Source: an uncultured Acidobacteriaceae bacterium
GTDB taxonomy: Bacteria > Acidobacteriota > Terriglobia > Terriglobales > Acidobacteriaceae
DNA length: 64,000 nucleotides
NCBI GenBank assembly: GCA_903849645.1
Contig: CAINJJ010000053.1
Location: 110,744-174,743, forward strand
Direction: 5' to 3'
Each line of letters begins with the position of its first letter. The stretch's first letter is position 1. The notes beneath the pieces were generated by a model, which had not been told where the DNA came from, ran no database searches, and saw nothing but the letters and a program-made list of their open reading frames with translations. The translations under genes were made by a program, and so were the position numbers. Shown here one piece after another: positions 19,267 through 27,813 of the stretch.

Positions 19267-20016
19267 TCATGCGGCCGGCCGCCGGGCATAGAGCAAAAAC
19301 TCGTGGTTCCCTTCGGCGCCGGTAATGGGCGAATCGATGGTCTCCACGACCTCCCAGTCCAGAGACCGAACGCAATCCGCCACCCGGTCGATGGCGAGTT
19401 GGTGCGCTTCGGGATCCCGCACGATGCCGCCCTTGCCGATATTCTCTCGCCCGGCCTCAAACTGCGGCTTCACCAGGATGACAGCCTCGCACAGCGCCGG
19501 GGCGGCCGCAAACACCGGCCCCAGCAGCAGCGTGGCGGAGATGAACGAGACGTCCATCACCAGCAGCGAAATCTCCGTTCCCAGCGCGCCCGGCCCCAGC
19601 AAACGCGCATTGGTCCGCTCCATCAGCCGCACCCGCTCGTCATTGCGCAGCTTCATGGCGATCTGGCCAAAGCCGGTATCGACCGCGGTCACCTGCGCGG
19701 CCCCGTTTTGCAGCAGGCAGTCGGTAAATCCGCCGGTCGAGGTGCCCACATCCACGCAGAGCCGCCCTTCGACCGCAATCTTCCAGTGCGCCAGCGCCCC
19801 GGCCAGCTTGAAGCCGCCCCGGCTCACATAGGGCTGCTCCTCGCCCAGGAGGCGCACCGGCGCGTCAGACGGGACGGTCATCCCCGGCTTGTTGATCTTC
19901 TGTTCTTTGACGAGGACGCGCCCGGCAAGAATGAGAGCGCGCGCCCGCTCGCGGCTCGGCACGAGTCCCCGCTCCGCCAGCAGCACATCCACGCGCACCT
20001 TGGGCACGGCCGCCAT
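19267..20016 (-). CDS. tlyA: TlyA-family rRNA 2'-O-methyltransferase
   Basis: A 249-residue protein. An N-terminal S4 RNA-binding domain (about 8-65: VRVDVLLAERGLVPSRERAR) is followed by a Rossmann-type FtsJ-like methyltransferase with the SAM motif DVGTSTGGFTDCLLQ and a catalytic-region VMDVSFIS. The C-terminal KPQFEAGRENIGKGGIVRDP is a strong TlyA signature. TlyA methylates riboses in 16S and 23S rRNA; the older haemolysin label is probably misleading. Length and domain order match the family. It lies directly upstream of nadK on the same strand. Confidence 0.92.
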   Translation of the reverse strand: MAAVPKVRVDVLLAERGLVPSRERARALILAGRVLVKEQKINKPGMTVPSDAPVRLLGEEQPYVSRGGFKLAGALAHWKIAVEGRLCVDVGTSTGGFTDCLLQNGAAQVTAVDTGFGQIAMKLRNDERVRLMERTNARLLGPGALGTEISLLVMDVSFISATLLLGPVFAAAPALCEAVILVKPQFEAGRENIGKGGIVRDPEAHQLAIDRVADCVRSLDWEVVETIDSPITGAEGNHEFLLYARRPAA

Positions 20017-20066
20017 TGAGTCTCCGCACCCATTCTCTCAAACGGGGTCGTGCAGCGCTGCTTCTG

Positions 20067-21173
20067 CTATTCGCCCTGTGCGCCGCGGTGCGGCCTAGCC
20101 CCGGCAGGCGCTTTGACCTTGGGCACTCCGTGCTGATGGCAGTCCTCGCACTTGACCCAGTGGATGTCGTGCTTGCTTTGGGCGCTGGCAAAGCTGGTGT
20201 CCATCTTTTCCACGTCCAGCCCGCAGTTGGACATCTGGGGATGGCAGGTCTTGCACGAAGCTGCCGCGCTCTCGTTGTGCCCGAAGTGGCAGGAGAGGCA
20301 GCTCAACCCCTCATGCACCCCCATCGGCGTGCGGTCGTCTCCGGAGCCCACCGGCGGCCCCCAGTCGCTGCGCGCCGCCTCGGTGCCGGTCTCCGGGACC
20401 CTCGACGCGTGGCACTGGTAGCAGAGCCGCTGCCGCGGGTCCTGGTTCATCCTGATCGGCCGAGCTCCATCGTGCAGCGAGGGAATGGGCAGCGTGGCGG
20501 CGGCAAAATGCACCCGTTCGCGGCGGTCAAAGAAGGCCAGCGAATCATCGACTGCCCCGCCCACCACCGAAGCCCGAGAAGCCGGCTTCGACTCCGGGAC
20601 TCCCTGCCGGTGGACCTGGTGGCAGGCCTGGCATGGCATTGTGGGCTCGTCGCCCAGCCCCGGCCGCATCACCTTCCAGGGTCCCTTCGTGTCCAGCGGC
20701 GCCACAAGCTCGCGCACCGGGCCGCCAAAGTGCATTCCATGGCAGCGCAGGCAGTCGTCCATCAGCCGCCGCTTGCTGTTGTGGATTGAATCGGTAAAGA
20801 TCTGGCTGTACGTCGCGGAGTGCGGGCCTGAGTGCCAGCCCGCATACTCCTTCTGGTGGCACTTTTTGCAGTTGGCCGTCATGGCCAGCACGTCCACGTC
20901 GCGCAGACGGATAGTCTCCGGCAGTTTGCCGCCCAGATGGACCCGGATATGCCGCAGCTTGGTCCCGAGGCTGGCTTCATGGCAGTCCATGCAGCCCGCG
21001 TTGCGGTGCGCGGAGCCGTGAACCGCGCCCACCAGGGCCGCCATCTCATGGCAGCTTGCGCACCCCTGGCCGTGCTGCGTGGTGTAGTAGTACGAGGCTC
21101 CGTAGACCCCGCCCACTGCCGCCAGCCCGGCAAACGCCACCGCCATCGCCCCAATCTTGAGCCAGACCCTCAT
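20067..21173 (-). CDS. membrane-anchored nine-haem cytochrome c
   Basis: A 368-residue multihaem cytochrome with nine CXXCH motifs (CASCH, CMDCH, CKKCH, CLRCH, CQACH, CYQCH, CLSCH, CKTCH, CEDCH). One N-terminal transmembrane helix (about 5-27) without an obvious cleavage site anchors it, and the first two haem sites are spaced as in NapC/NirT-type quinol dehydrogenases. It is the last gene of a three-gene operon: it overlaps the GMC flavoprotein stop by 4 bp, which fixes the ATG. In three-subunit FAD-dependent sugar or gluconate dehydrogenases the third subunit is a three-haem cytochrome; here a nine-haem protein takes that place and presumably carries electrons from the flavoprotein towards the respiratory chain or an outer acceptor. 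Confidence 0.88.
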   Translation of the reverse strand: MRVWLKIGAMAVAFAGLAAVGGVYGASYYYTTQHGQGCASCHEMAALVGAVHGSAHRNAGCMDCHEASLGTKLRHIRVHLGGKLPETIRLRDVDVLAMTANCKKCHQKEYAGWHSGPHSATYSQIFTDSIHNSKRRLMDDCLRCHGMHFGGPVRELVAPLDTKGPWKVMRPGLGDEPTMPCQACHQVHRQGVPESKPASRASVVGGAVDDSLAFFDRRERVHFAAATLPIPSLHDGARPIRMNQDPRQRLCYQCHASRVPETGTEAARSDWGPPVGSGDDRTPMGVHEGLSCLSCHFGHNESAAASCKTCHPQMSNCGLDVEKMDTSFASAQSKHDIHWVKCEDCHQHGVPKVKAPAGARPHRGAQGE

Positions 21174-22822
21174 GAGCGGTACCCCGTGCCCTTCCAGTTC
21201 CGCACCAGCTCCGCCGAGGCGTAGTAGGCCAGGGCCATTATGGTGAGCGCGGGGTTGAATCCTCCATTGGTCACGTGCACGCTGGAGTCGATCACGAAGG
21301 CGTTGTCCACATCGTGAATCTGGCAGAAGCGGTTGACCACCGATCCCTTGGGGTCGTTGCCCATGCGGCAGGTTCCCGCCTGGTGCTGCCCGGCGGAGAC
21401 CGTCTCCGGCTTGCCGGCCATGCGCGTGGTGCTGACGGCGCCCGTCTCCTTGAGCCAGGCCTCGGCCCGCTCGGCCTGCACCGCGCCAATCTCGAAGGTG
21501 TGCGGATGAACGTTGCCGGAAAAGCGCACCACGGGCAGTCCCCACTTGTCGCGCACGTCCGGGTCCAGCGTCACTCTTCCCTCGGCGGTGGGAATCTGCT
21601 GCGTCGGTCCCATGATGACCACCGTCCGCTTGTGCCAGGCCCGCATGGCTTTCTTGTGGCCGACGCCCCAGCGCGGCGTGGCTGCAGGCAGCCGGTCCAC
21701 CATGTGAATGGGCAGGCGGATGAACTCGTTGGCCAGCATTCCGCCTCCGCAAAGCCCCGGCGTGCCGTGGTTGTAGTCGGTCACGGCGATGGTGGCCCCA
21801 GGGCCGATGTCGTCGTAGGTATCCTGCTCAAAAAAGCCCACCGCGCCGGTGTAGTGGTGCCCCTGAAGGTGCCGCCCCACCTGGTCGTAGCGGTTGCCGA
21901 GCCCATTGGGAAAAAGCCGGCTCTTCGAGTTCAGCAGCAGCCGCGCGCTCTCCGTCGCGCATCCGGAGACCACCACAAGGTCGGAAAGCTGCTCCTGCAG
22001 GTGGCCCCGCTCGTCAAAGTAGGCCACGCCCCGCGCCCGTCCCCGGTCGTCGGTCAGAATCTCCTTGACCATGCATTCGGTGCGCAGTTCGCAGTTGCCG
22101 GTATTAAGTGCCACGGGAATCACGGTGTTCTGGGAACCGTTCTTGGCGTCCACCTCGCAGGCAAACCCGCAGCACCAGCGGCATCTCATGCATGGGCCGC
22201 GGCCGTTATAGGGAATGCTGTTGCGCGCCATCGGGATGTGAAACGGATGCAGCCCGAGCCTTCTGGCCGCAGGCTCCAGCAGCGCAAACTCGCGGCCCGG
22301 CGGCAGCGGAGGCATGGGCAAATCCCGCCGCCTTGGCCCGTGAAACGGCGTTCCCGCGTAGTCGCCGGAGACGCCAATCTCCCACTCCGCCTTCTCGTAA
22401 AACGGCTCCAGGTCGTCGTAGGAGATGGGCCAGTCCTCCAGCGAGCTTCCCTGCGGAGCCCCGTAGGTGCTGCGCATTCTGAAGTCCTGGGGCATATAGC
22501 GCCACGCCTGCGCGCCGTAGCTCAGTGTGCCGCCGCCCACACAGGCGGCGTCGTTCTGATAGGAGCCTTCACTGGCCAGCGCCAGGTGCGCCTCGCCCCT
22601 GGGGTCCACCCACACGCGGGGATTGCCCTCGTCCTCCGGCCCAAAAGCGTTGCCCAGCACGGTGGTTCGCTGGTTTCGAAGGTCGTCCTTGCGGCAGTCA
22701 TTGGCCGTATACCACTTGCCCCGCTCCAGCAGAACCACGCTTAGCCCGGCGGTCGCCAGTTCCTTGGCCACGATGCCGCCCGCCGCGCCCGCTCCCACGA
22801 TCACTGCGTTGACTTGTTTCAT
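21170..22822 (-). CDS. GMC-family FAD oxidoreductase (gluconate/sugar dehydrogenase large subunit-like)
   Basis: A 550-residue flavoprotein. The N-terminal GAGAAGGIVAKELATAGL (about 8-25) is the FAD dinucleotide-binding loop; the C-terminal GMC segment holds HQAGTCRMG and the NGGFNPALTIMALAYYASAEL end with the FAD-contacting Asn-Pro. The CMRCRWCCGFACEVDAKNGS region is Cys-rich, as in membrane gluconate dehydrogenase large subunits that carry an iron-sulfur cluster near the flavin. It oxidises an alcohol group of a sugar or sugar acid in the periplasm, probably exported bound to its Tat-signal partner. Both ends overlap neighbouring genes by 4 bp, with the small subunit upstream and the cytochrome downstream. 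Confidence 0.92.
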   Translation of the reverse strand: MKQVNAVIVGAGAAGGIVAKELATAGLSVVLLERGKWYTANDCRKDDLRNQRTTVLGNAFGPEDEGNPRVWVDPRGEAHLALASEGSYQNDAACVGGGTLSYGAQAWRYMPQDFRMRSTYGAPQGSSLEDWPISYDDLEPFYEKAEWEIGVSGDYAGTPFHGPRRRDLPMPPLPPGREFALLEPAARRLGLHPFHIPMARNSIPYNGRGPCMRCRWCCGFACEVDAKNGSQNTVIPVALNTGNCELRTECMVKEILTDDRGRARGVAYFDERGHLQEQLSDLVVVSGCATESARLLLNSKSRLFPNGLGNRYDQVGRHLQGHHYTGAVGFFEQDTYDDIGPGATIAVTDYNHGTPGLCGGGMLANEFIRLPIHMVDRLPAATPRWGVGHKKAMRAWHKRTVVIMGPTQQIPTAEGRVTLDPDVRDKWGLPVVRFSGNVHPHTFEIGAVQAERAEAWLKETGAVSTTRMAGKPETVSAGQHQAGTCRMGNDPKGSVVNRFCQIHDVDNAFVIDSSVHVTNGGFNPALTIMALAYYASAELVRNWKGTGYRS

Positions 22823-23364
22823 GAGGAGGAGCCCTTTCTCAGGTCAAACTGCGCCCGTCCCCGCACCGGAGGCTCTTCCAGACCCAGCATCCGCCAGCTC
22901 ACGGCATCGCGGTTGCCGCCATGCCGGGGAGAGCCGTAGTAGCCCTCCATGGTGTGACTCCGCACCAGTTCAAAAAATGCGCCGTTCTCTCGTTCGATGG
23001 CGCGGACAGTCTCCAGCCGTTCCGCTCCACCCAGCTCGGCAACGGTCTTGCCGAACTTTGCCCTGCTCAAGCGCTCTGCCTGCTCCAGGCCCTCTGTGTA
23101 GGCGTCCCGATGGCGGCGGTAAGCGCGCGCCAGTTGACGATCGATATAGTCCAGCACCCCAGCCTGGGTCGCGCTGGGAAACTCATCGCCCGGCACGATC
23201 TCGTCGCAGATGACTCCCAGCGTCCGCGCTTCGCCTTCTGTCAGGGACTCGCGATCTCCGAGTTTGGCTGGCCCGCAGCCCGCGGCCAGGACTGCGCTGC
23301 TCGCCACGCCGCCGGCCACAAGCTCCCGGCGCGTCAACAACAGATCCTTTGCCTTGAGAGACAT
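22819..23364 (-). CDS. gluconate 2-dehydrogenase subunit 3-family protein with Tat signal
   Basis: A 181-residue protein. The ATG at 23364 has GGGAG 6 bp upstream; the open frame upstream of it is ignored. A twin-arginine signal (LTRRELVAGGVASSAVLAAGC) occupies the first 30 residues and ends in a possible lipobox Cys. The mature part (EGEARTLGVICDEIVPGDEFPSATQAGVLDYIDRQLA) matches the small subunit 3 family, which helps the GMC subunit to be exported through the Tat pathway and to stay stable. It is the first gene of the operon and overlaps the GMC gene by 4 bp. Confidence 0.9.
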   Translation of the reverse strand: MSLKAKDLLLTRRELVAGGVASSAVLAAGCGPAKLGDRESLTEGEARTLGVICDEIVPGDEFPSATQAGVLDYIDRQLARAYRRHRDAYTEGLEQAERLSRAKFGKTVAELGGAERLETVRAIERENGAFFELVRSHTMEGYYGSPRHGGNRDAVSWRMLGLEEPPVRGRAQFDLRKGSSS

Positions 23365-23541
23365 CGGCAACTCCCATTGGCTTGGGTGGCTTCCATAAAA
23401 ATGAATGGCGATCTCGTCCATTCGCCCATCGGGCCACCGCTCAGTCCCCACCATGGTTCGCGCTCCAGGTATGGATGGTCTGTGCCCGGAGTCACGCCGC
23501 TGACAGGACTGCCGGTGCTCAACGAGAGGCAAAAAGCCGAA

Positions 23542-23577
23542 GGGGCCGTCTCTCTGGCGAGAGACGGCCCCCTGTTT
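23542..23577. terminator. bidirectional Rho-independent terminator
   Basis: A perfect 13-bp stem, GGGGCCGTCTCTC with loop tggc, spans 23542-23571. On the plus strand it is followed by a TTTT at 23575-23578; on the minus strand the sequence after the stem carries TTTTT (about 23531-23535). It lies 34 bp behind the beta-propeller gene and separates it from the dehydrogenase operon on the same strand. Confidence 0.85.
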
Positions 23578-23605
23578 TCCTTCATTCTTTTGCGGAAAAA
23601 AACTT

Positions 23606-25078
23606 CTAAGGAATGGCGCGGCAGGCTGCCAGTGTCGCCACGGATGCTGCGCCCGGCAGGTTGCAGGGCTCGCCGTACCCCGGCCTGTGGCTCTGCACAT
23701 TGCTGTTGCCGTTGGACCCGTTTTGTGTGCTCACCCGCACGTCCACAATGTTGCCCTCCACCAGAACCGTGGTGTCAACGATGTCCTGGTCGGTGCGGAG
23801 GATCGTGAGGTAAGGGCTGTCCGGTGACGCGACATAGACCTTGCCATAAAGCGAGTTGGCCGTCGAAACCACGGTGCGTGGATGCCCGATGACGGGCAGC
23901 GTCTTCTCCACCGTGTGGCTGGAGAGGTTCGCAATCGTCACCGTGCCGTCGGTCTGGTTGGCGGTGTAGGCTCGGCTCCCATCCGGAAGCACCGTCACGC
24001 TGGCCGGATTGTTGCCAACCGGAATCGTGAACGTGGTGCCAAAGGTGCCGCTGTCGTTGCCGTACTCATCCAGGCTCACATCAATGACGGTGATCGATTT
24101 GCCGTCGTAGTCGGCCACGATCAACTGGTTGGTCGCGGAGTTGAACTCGGCGTAGACCGGGCCGGCAACTGCCGGAGCATTTGTGCCCGTCAACCCGGCG
24201 GCCTTTGAAAGCGGAAGCGTGGGGTGGCAGGTCACCGTCTGGCCGCTCTGGTTCACAAAAGGAGTGCAGGCGTCCAGCGTGTTGTTCTGCACGTTGATGA
24301 CCGTGACCGTGTCGCTGCCCCGGTTCAGAACGAAGAAGCGGCGGCTGTCGTTGCCCTCGATGCCAAACACGGGGCAGACACCCACCGGAATGCGTGCCGA
24401 GACGGTGTAGCTGGAGGTCTCAATGGTGTCCACTTCGCCGTTCTGGGTTACCCCATGCGGCGCCGTATTGCAGGCCACGCCCGTCGGGTCAAGGAAGTTC
24501 TGGGAGACAATAAAATTCCGCTGCCCAAGAAGCCCAGGACCCACAACGGCAATCGGCGTCGGCGCCACGGGAACCGCGAGCTTGAATGTCTGCGGGCTGC
24601 CCGTGAATACGTCCACTACGTTGCCATTCAGATCAGGCGCCCAGAGTCCGGCCGAAGGAGCAAACAGGTTCACCGGCTCTGAAACCGTGGAGAGCGTCGT
24701 ATAGTTCACATTCTTGGCTTGGAGGCTGCTGGAAACAGGAAAATTGGTCAGCGTGCCGTCACTGTTAATCGAGTAACCGGTCGTGCCGGTCTCGTCCAGG
24801 GTGAACGTCAACGGGCCGGGCCCGATTGCCGCCTGCGCAACCACCGTATCTCCCGAGTAGTCCACTACCGTGGCAATGCCGGGGGTGGTTGTGGAGGGCG
24901 CTGAGACCACCGCCACATACGAGGTCGGCTGCGAAGGGGGACCGCTGGGGTTGATCGGAGTAACCACCGGCCGGTATTGGCTGCCGCAACCGGCAACCAG
25001 CAGTGCAGCCGCAAACACAGCGCCCGCCTGAACCAACCGCAAGCGCGCCTGGCATGAATTCATGCTAAAAAGCCTCAT
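23606..25078 (-). CDS. YncE-like beta-propeller lipoprotein
   Basis: A 490-residue exported protein. An AGGA site about 10 bp upstream supports the ATG at 25078. A signal sequence leads to the lipobox VAGC at about residue 31. A short Pro/Ser-rich linker precedes a seven-bladed-propeller-like body: repeated strands such as FFVLNRGSDTVTVINVQNNT, NQLIVADYDGKSITVIDV and RAYTANQTDGTVTIANLSSHTVEKTLPVIGHPR fit the YVTN/YncE blade pattern. It has no visible catalytic residues; these proteins usually act as scaffolds or surface proteins. It has its own terminator at 23542-23577 and looks monocistronic. Confidence 0.85.
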   Translation of the reverse strand: MRLFSMNSCQARLRLVQAGAVFAAALLVAGCGSQYRPVVTPINPSGPPSQPTSYVAVVSAPSTTTPGIATVVDYSGDTVVAQAAIGPGPLTFTLDETGTTGYSINSDGTLTNFPVSSSLQAKNVNYTTLSTVSEPVNLFAPSAGLWAPDLNGNVVDVFTGSPQTFKLAVPVAPTPIAVVGPGLLGQRNFIVSQNFLDPTGVACNTAPHGVTQNGEVDTIETSSYTVSARIPVGVCPVFGIEGNDSRRFFVLNRGSDTVTVINVQNNTLDACTPFVNQSGQTVTCHPTLPLSKAAGLTGTNAPAVAGPVYAEFNSATNQLIVADYDGKSITVIDVSLDEYGNDSGTFGTTFTIPVGNNPASVTVLPDGSRAYTANQTDGTVTIANLSSHTVEKTLPVIGHPRTVVSTANSLYGKVYVASPDSPYLTILRTDQDIVDTTVLVEGNIVDVRVSTQNGSNGNSNVQSHRPGYGEPCNLPGAASVATLAACRAIP

Positions 25079-25126
25079 TCGTTTCTTTCCTGCTTACCCC
25101 TTGATTGTAAATCAGCGAATCGGTAC

Positions 25127-25280
25127 AAGGGCGCTGCCAGCGCCTTGTGCCCGCCCCCGCCGGGGGTACTCATCAGCTTCCCCCGGCAGTTGAGGACAAA
25201 CGCGCCGCAACCGGCGCGTCTGGTGGAGAACTGCCCCTTGGACGCGCCGCCTGGGGAGTTGTATGCGCCGGCAGCGGCGT
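25127..25280. repeat. cluster of GC-rich inverted repeats between two minus-strand genes
   Basis: Three hairpins lie in a row: AAGGGCGCT-gcc-AGCGCCTT (25127-25146), CGCGCCG-caac-CGGCGCG (25201-25218) and CGCCG-gcag-CGGCG (25266-25279). The spacer between the beta-propeller gene and the GH31 gene is otherwise empty. It may terminate the GH31 transcript or be a REP-like cluster. No U-run follows any of the stems. Confidence 0.55.
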
Positions 25281-25302
25281 GAACTTCAGCCTGCCGCCCC
25301 AA

Positions 25303-27690
25303 TCAATGCCCCGCCACCTCGACAATGGCGCTGTCCGGGCCGCTCCACGCCGGAACGCCCTCCTGCGTGAGCTTCTTTTGGGCGTCGTCCCACTTGAGCC
25401 GCGTTACCGCGCCCGCGCCCTTTTCATAGGCATAGGTGGTTCCATCATCGGAAAACAGCGTGAATGCCGCGTCCGCGCCAGGATACACACGCACTTGGGC
25501 AATCGCCTGCTTCTCGTGGGTGCTCTCCACCGCTGCTCCAAGGGGCACAATGGAGCCCGCCCGCACAAACAGCGGGAGGGTGTCGATGGGCGCGGCCGCT
25601 GTCACCGTCTGGCCGCCCTTCAGCCGCTCGTTGGTCCAGAAGTTGTACCAGTCGGCTCCCGCGGGCAGATAGACCTGGCGGCTGGTCGCGCCCTGCTCCG
25701 TTACCGGAGCCACCAGGAACGCCGGCCCAAACATGTACTCGTCCCGCAGGTCGGCCACCTTCGGGTCCTCCGGGAAGTCCAGCGGCAGGGCCCGCAAGAA
25801 CGGCGCGCCGGTGGTCCAGGTCTTGTAACCCAGCGAGTAGATATAGGGCATCAACTGATAGCGCAGCTTGAGGTACTTTTCCAGGATCGGCTCGGCCTGC
25901 TTGCCATAGGACCAGACTTCGTTCGTGTTGCGGCTGCCATGCGCGCGGAAGATGGGCAAAAACGCCGCATACTGGAACCACCGCGTATAGAGCTCCGGAT
26001 AGTCGTCATAGCCGCCCACGTTGTCGCGGGCGTCGCTGGGATCCAGCAGTGGCGGGTGCGCCGGGTGATGCTGTTCCGGCAGGTACTGCCAACCACCCGT
26101 GTCGTTGGACCAATAGGTAAGCCCCGAGGCCGCAAAGTCCAGCCCTGTGGGAATCTGCCGCCGGTACGCGTCCCACGTGGGTCCGATGTCCGACGACCAG
26201 AAGATGGCCCCATTGGCCTGCGCGCCCGTGTAGGCGTCGCGCGAAAGGATCAGCGCCCGCTTGGCCGGCTCGTCCTTGCGGTAGCCGTCATAGAGAGCCT
26301 TGGTGTGGAAGAGCGGGTACACGTTGAAGAACTGCGTGCCGGGGCCAATCTTGAAGTAAGCCCCGTTCGGCGGCAGGTCGGGCTCGGTCTCGTCTGCCCA
26401 AAGGGAGTCGAATCCCTTGCTGAGGATGTTCTCGTGGATCGTCTTCCAGTACCAGTCGGCCGCGGCGGGGTTGGTGGTGTCAATGTCAGACCCTGCCTTG
26501 TCATAGGGCAGCCCGTCGATGGGCGTCCCGTCGGCCTGGTGAATCAGCCAGCCCTTCTGCCGCAGTTCGTCGTAGTAGCGGTCTTCTGGCACAAACCGCG
26601 GCCACACGCTGATCATGGTCTCGAAGCCCTGCGCGTGCAGCTTCTTGTTCATCGCCACGGGGTCCGGCCAGAACCTGGGGTCCAGGTCCATCTGGCCCAT
26701 CCTGGTGTAGTAGAACCAGTCCACCACCAGCACGTCGGCGGGCAGATGCCGGTCTCGGTAGCCCTGCGCCACGTCCAGCAACTCCTTCTGGCTGGCGTAG
26801 CGCTGCTTGCACTGGATGTAGCCGTAGGCCGCCTTGGGCAGCATGTGCGTGGGCCCGGTCAGCAGGCGGTAGCCGGCGTAGATCTCATCCGCTGTCGCGC
26901 CCGCGATCACAAAAAACGAGACCCGGTCGCCCACCTGCGACGACCAGCGCGTCTGCTCGTTGAATCCCGGCTCGATGGTGGTCTTGGAAGGGTTATCCCA
27001 CAGCAGCCCGTAGCCCTTGTTGGTCACGGCAAAGGGCACGCAGGTGGTCGGCGCGGCGGTGGCGAGGTAGTCGTTCCAGCAGCGCACCGCGTGTCCACGG
27101 TGGTCCAGGAACCCCTCGTGATTTTGCCCCAGCCCGTAGTAGTGCTCGTCGTCCGGCGACGCGAAACTCGCGCCCACGGTGTAAAACTCCGGGTCCGTCG
27201 GCCTGCGGTCATGCAGGATCTCGGCGGTTCCGTCCTTCACGTTGGGAAGCGCCATCCACCAGCCGGTCATCTCCAGCAGCGCTTTGCCCTCGGGCGTGCG
27301 CAGCGTGATGTGCGCTCCCGGCGTGGAGCCGCCAAAATATTTTCCAATATCCACCTGCGTGGCAATGGGCGCATGGTTCGAGGGCTGCGGCTTGTCGATG
27401 GAGGCCACCAGCCGGCTGGAACTGTACACATTGGCCTGCTCGGTCTCGCTCGCGGTCCATCCCGCCGCTGCCGGACTGGCGACAAACCCATACCCAGGGC
27501 CTGCCAGCGCGGGCTCCTTCTTCATGCTCAGGGTCACGCGCACGATGTTGGGCGCGTAAGGCTCGAGCACGATGGTCTCGCCCCACCGCTCAATCACCAG
27601 CTTCTGGGCATTCACCTGGGCCATCAAACCTGCCCCGTTCCCCATCAAACCCGCGGCCAACGCCGCCACTGCCAAAGACCGTCGCATCAC
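25303..27690 (-). CDS. glycoside hydrolase family 31 (alpha-xylosidase/alpha-glucosidase type), secreted
   Basis: A 795-residue enzyme with a signal peptide (about 1-24, ending GLMAQ). An N-terminal galactose-mutarotase-like beta domain (about 30-240) precedes the catalytic barrel. The nucleophile motif reads FDSLWADETEPD (Asp in WADETEP) and the acid/base motif YWSNDTGGW, both as expected for GH31; a C-terminal beta-sandwich follows. The enzyme should remove alpha-linked xylose or glucose from plant polysaccharide fragments outside the cytoplasm. Its sequence wording (KQRYASQKELLDVAQGYRDR, VVDWFYYTRMGQMDLDPRFWPD) is closer to the alpha-xylosidase branch. It is divergent from the DUF92 gene and not in an operon. 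Confidence 0.92.
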   Translation of the reverse strand: MMRRSLAVAALAAGLMGNGAGLMAQVNAQKLVIERWGETIVLEPYAPNIVRVTLSMKKEPALAGPGYGFVASPAAAGWTASETEQANVYSSSRLVASIDKPQPSNHAPIATQVDIGKYFGGSTPGAHITLRTPEGKALLEMTGWWMALPNVKDGTAEILHDRRPTDPEFYTVGASFASPDDEHYYGLGQNHEGFLDHRGHAVRCWNDYLATAAPTTCVPFAVTNKGYGLLWDNPSKTTIEPGFNEQTRWSSQVGDRVSFFVIAGATADEIYAGYRLLTGPTHMLPKAAYGYIQCKQRYASQKELLDVAQGYRDRHLPADVLVVDWFYYTRMGQMDLDPRFWPDPVAMNKKLHAQGFETMISVWPRFVPEDRYYDELRQKGWLIHQADGTPIDGLPYDKAGSDIDTTNPAAADWYWKTIHENILSKGFDSLWADETEPDLPPNGAYFKIGPGTQFFNVYPLFHTKALYDGYRKDEPAKRALILSRDAYTGAQANGAIFWSSDIGPTWDAYRRQIPTGLDFAASGLTYWSNDTGGWQYLPEQHHPAHPPLLDPSDARDNVGGYDDYPELYTRWFQYAAFLPIFRAHGSRNTNEVWSYGKQAEPILEKYLKLRYQLMPYIYSLGYKTWTTGAPFLRALPLDFPEDPKVADLRDEYMFGPAFLVAPVTEQGATSRQVYLPAGADWYNFWTNERLKGGQTVTAAAPIDTLPLFVRAGSIVPLGAAVESTHEKQAIAQVRVYPGADAAFTLFSDDGTTYAYEKGAGAVTRLKWDDAQKKLTQEGVPAWSGPDSAIVEVAGH

Positions 27691-27813
27691 AAGAACTCCT
27701 GGCCGCCTCCGGCGCTCTGAAAAGCGCCGCGCAGATGAGTGTAAACCGATTCACTCGGGCTCTCCCAACGAATTCTCCCCCCCGCCGACGGGTAGGGAGA
27801 ATTACCATAAGCC

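Noticed and set aside
21275..22744. Plus-strand frame of about 490 codons opposite the GMC gene
   Set aside because: It is antisense to an intact flavoprotein gene and shows no domain.
25147..27720. Plus-strand open frame of about 860 codons opposite the GH31 gene
   Set aside because: It is antisense to a gene with intact catalytic motifs and has no recognisable domain.
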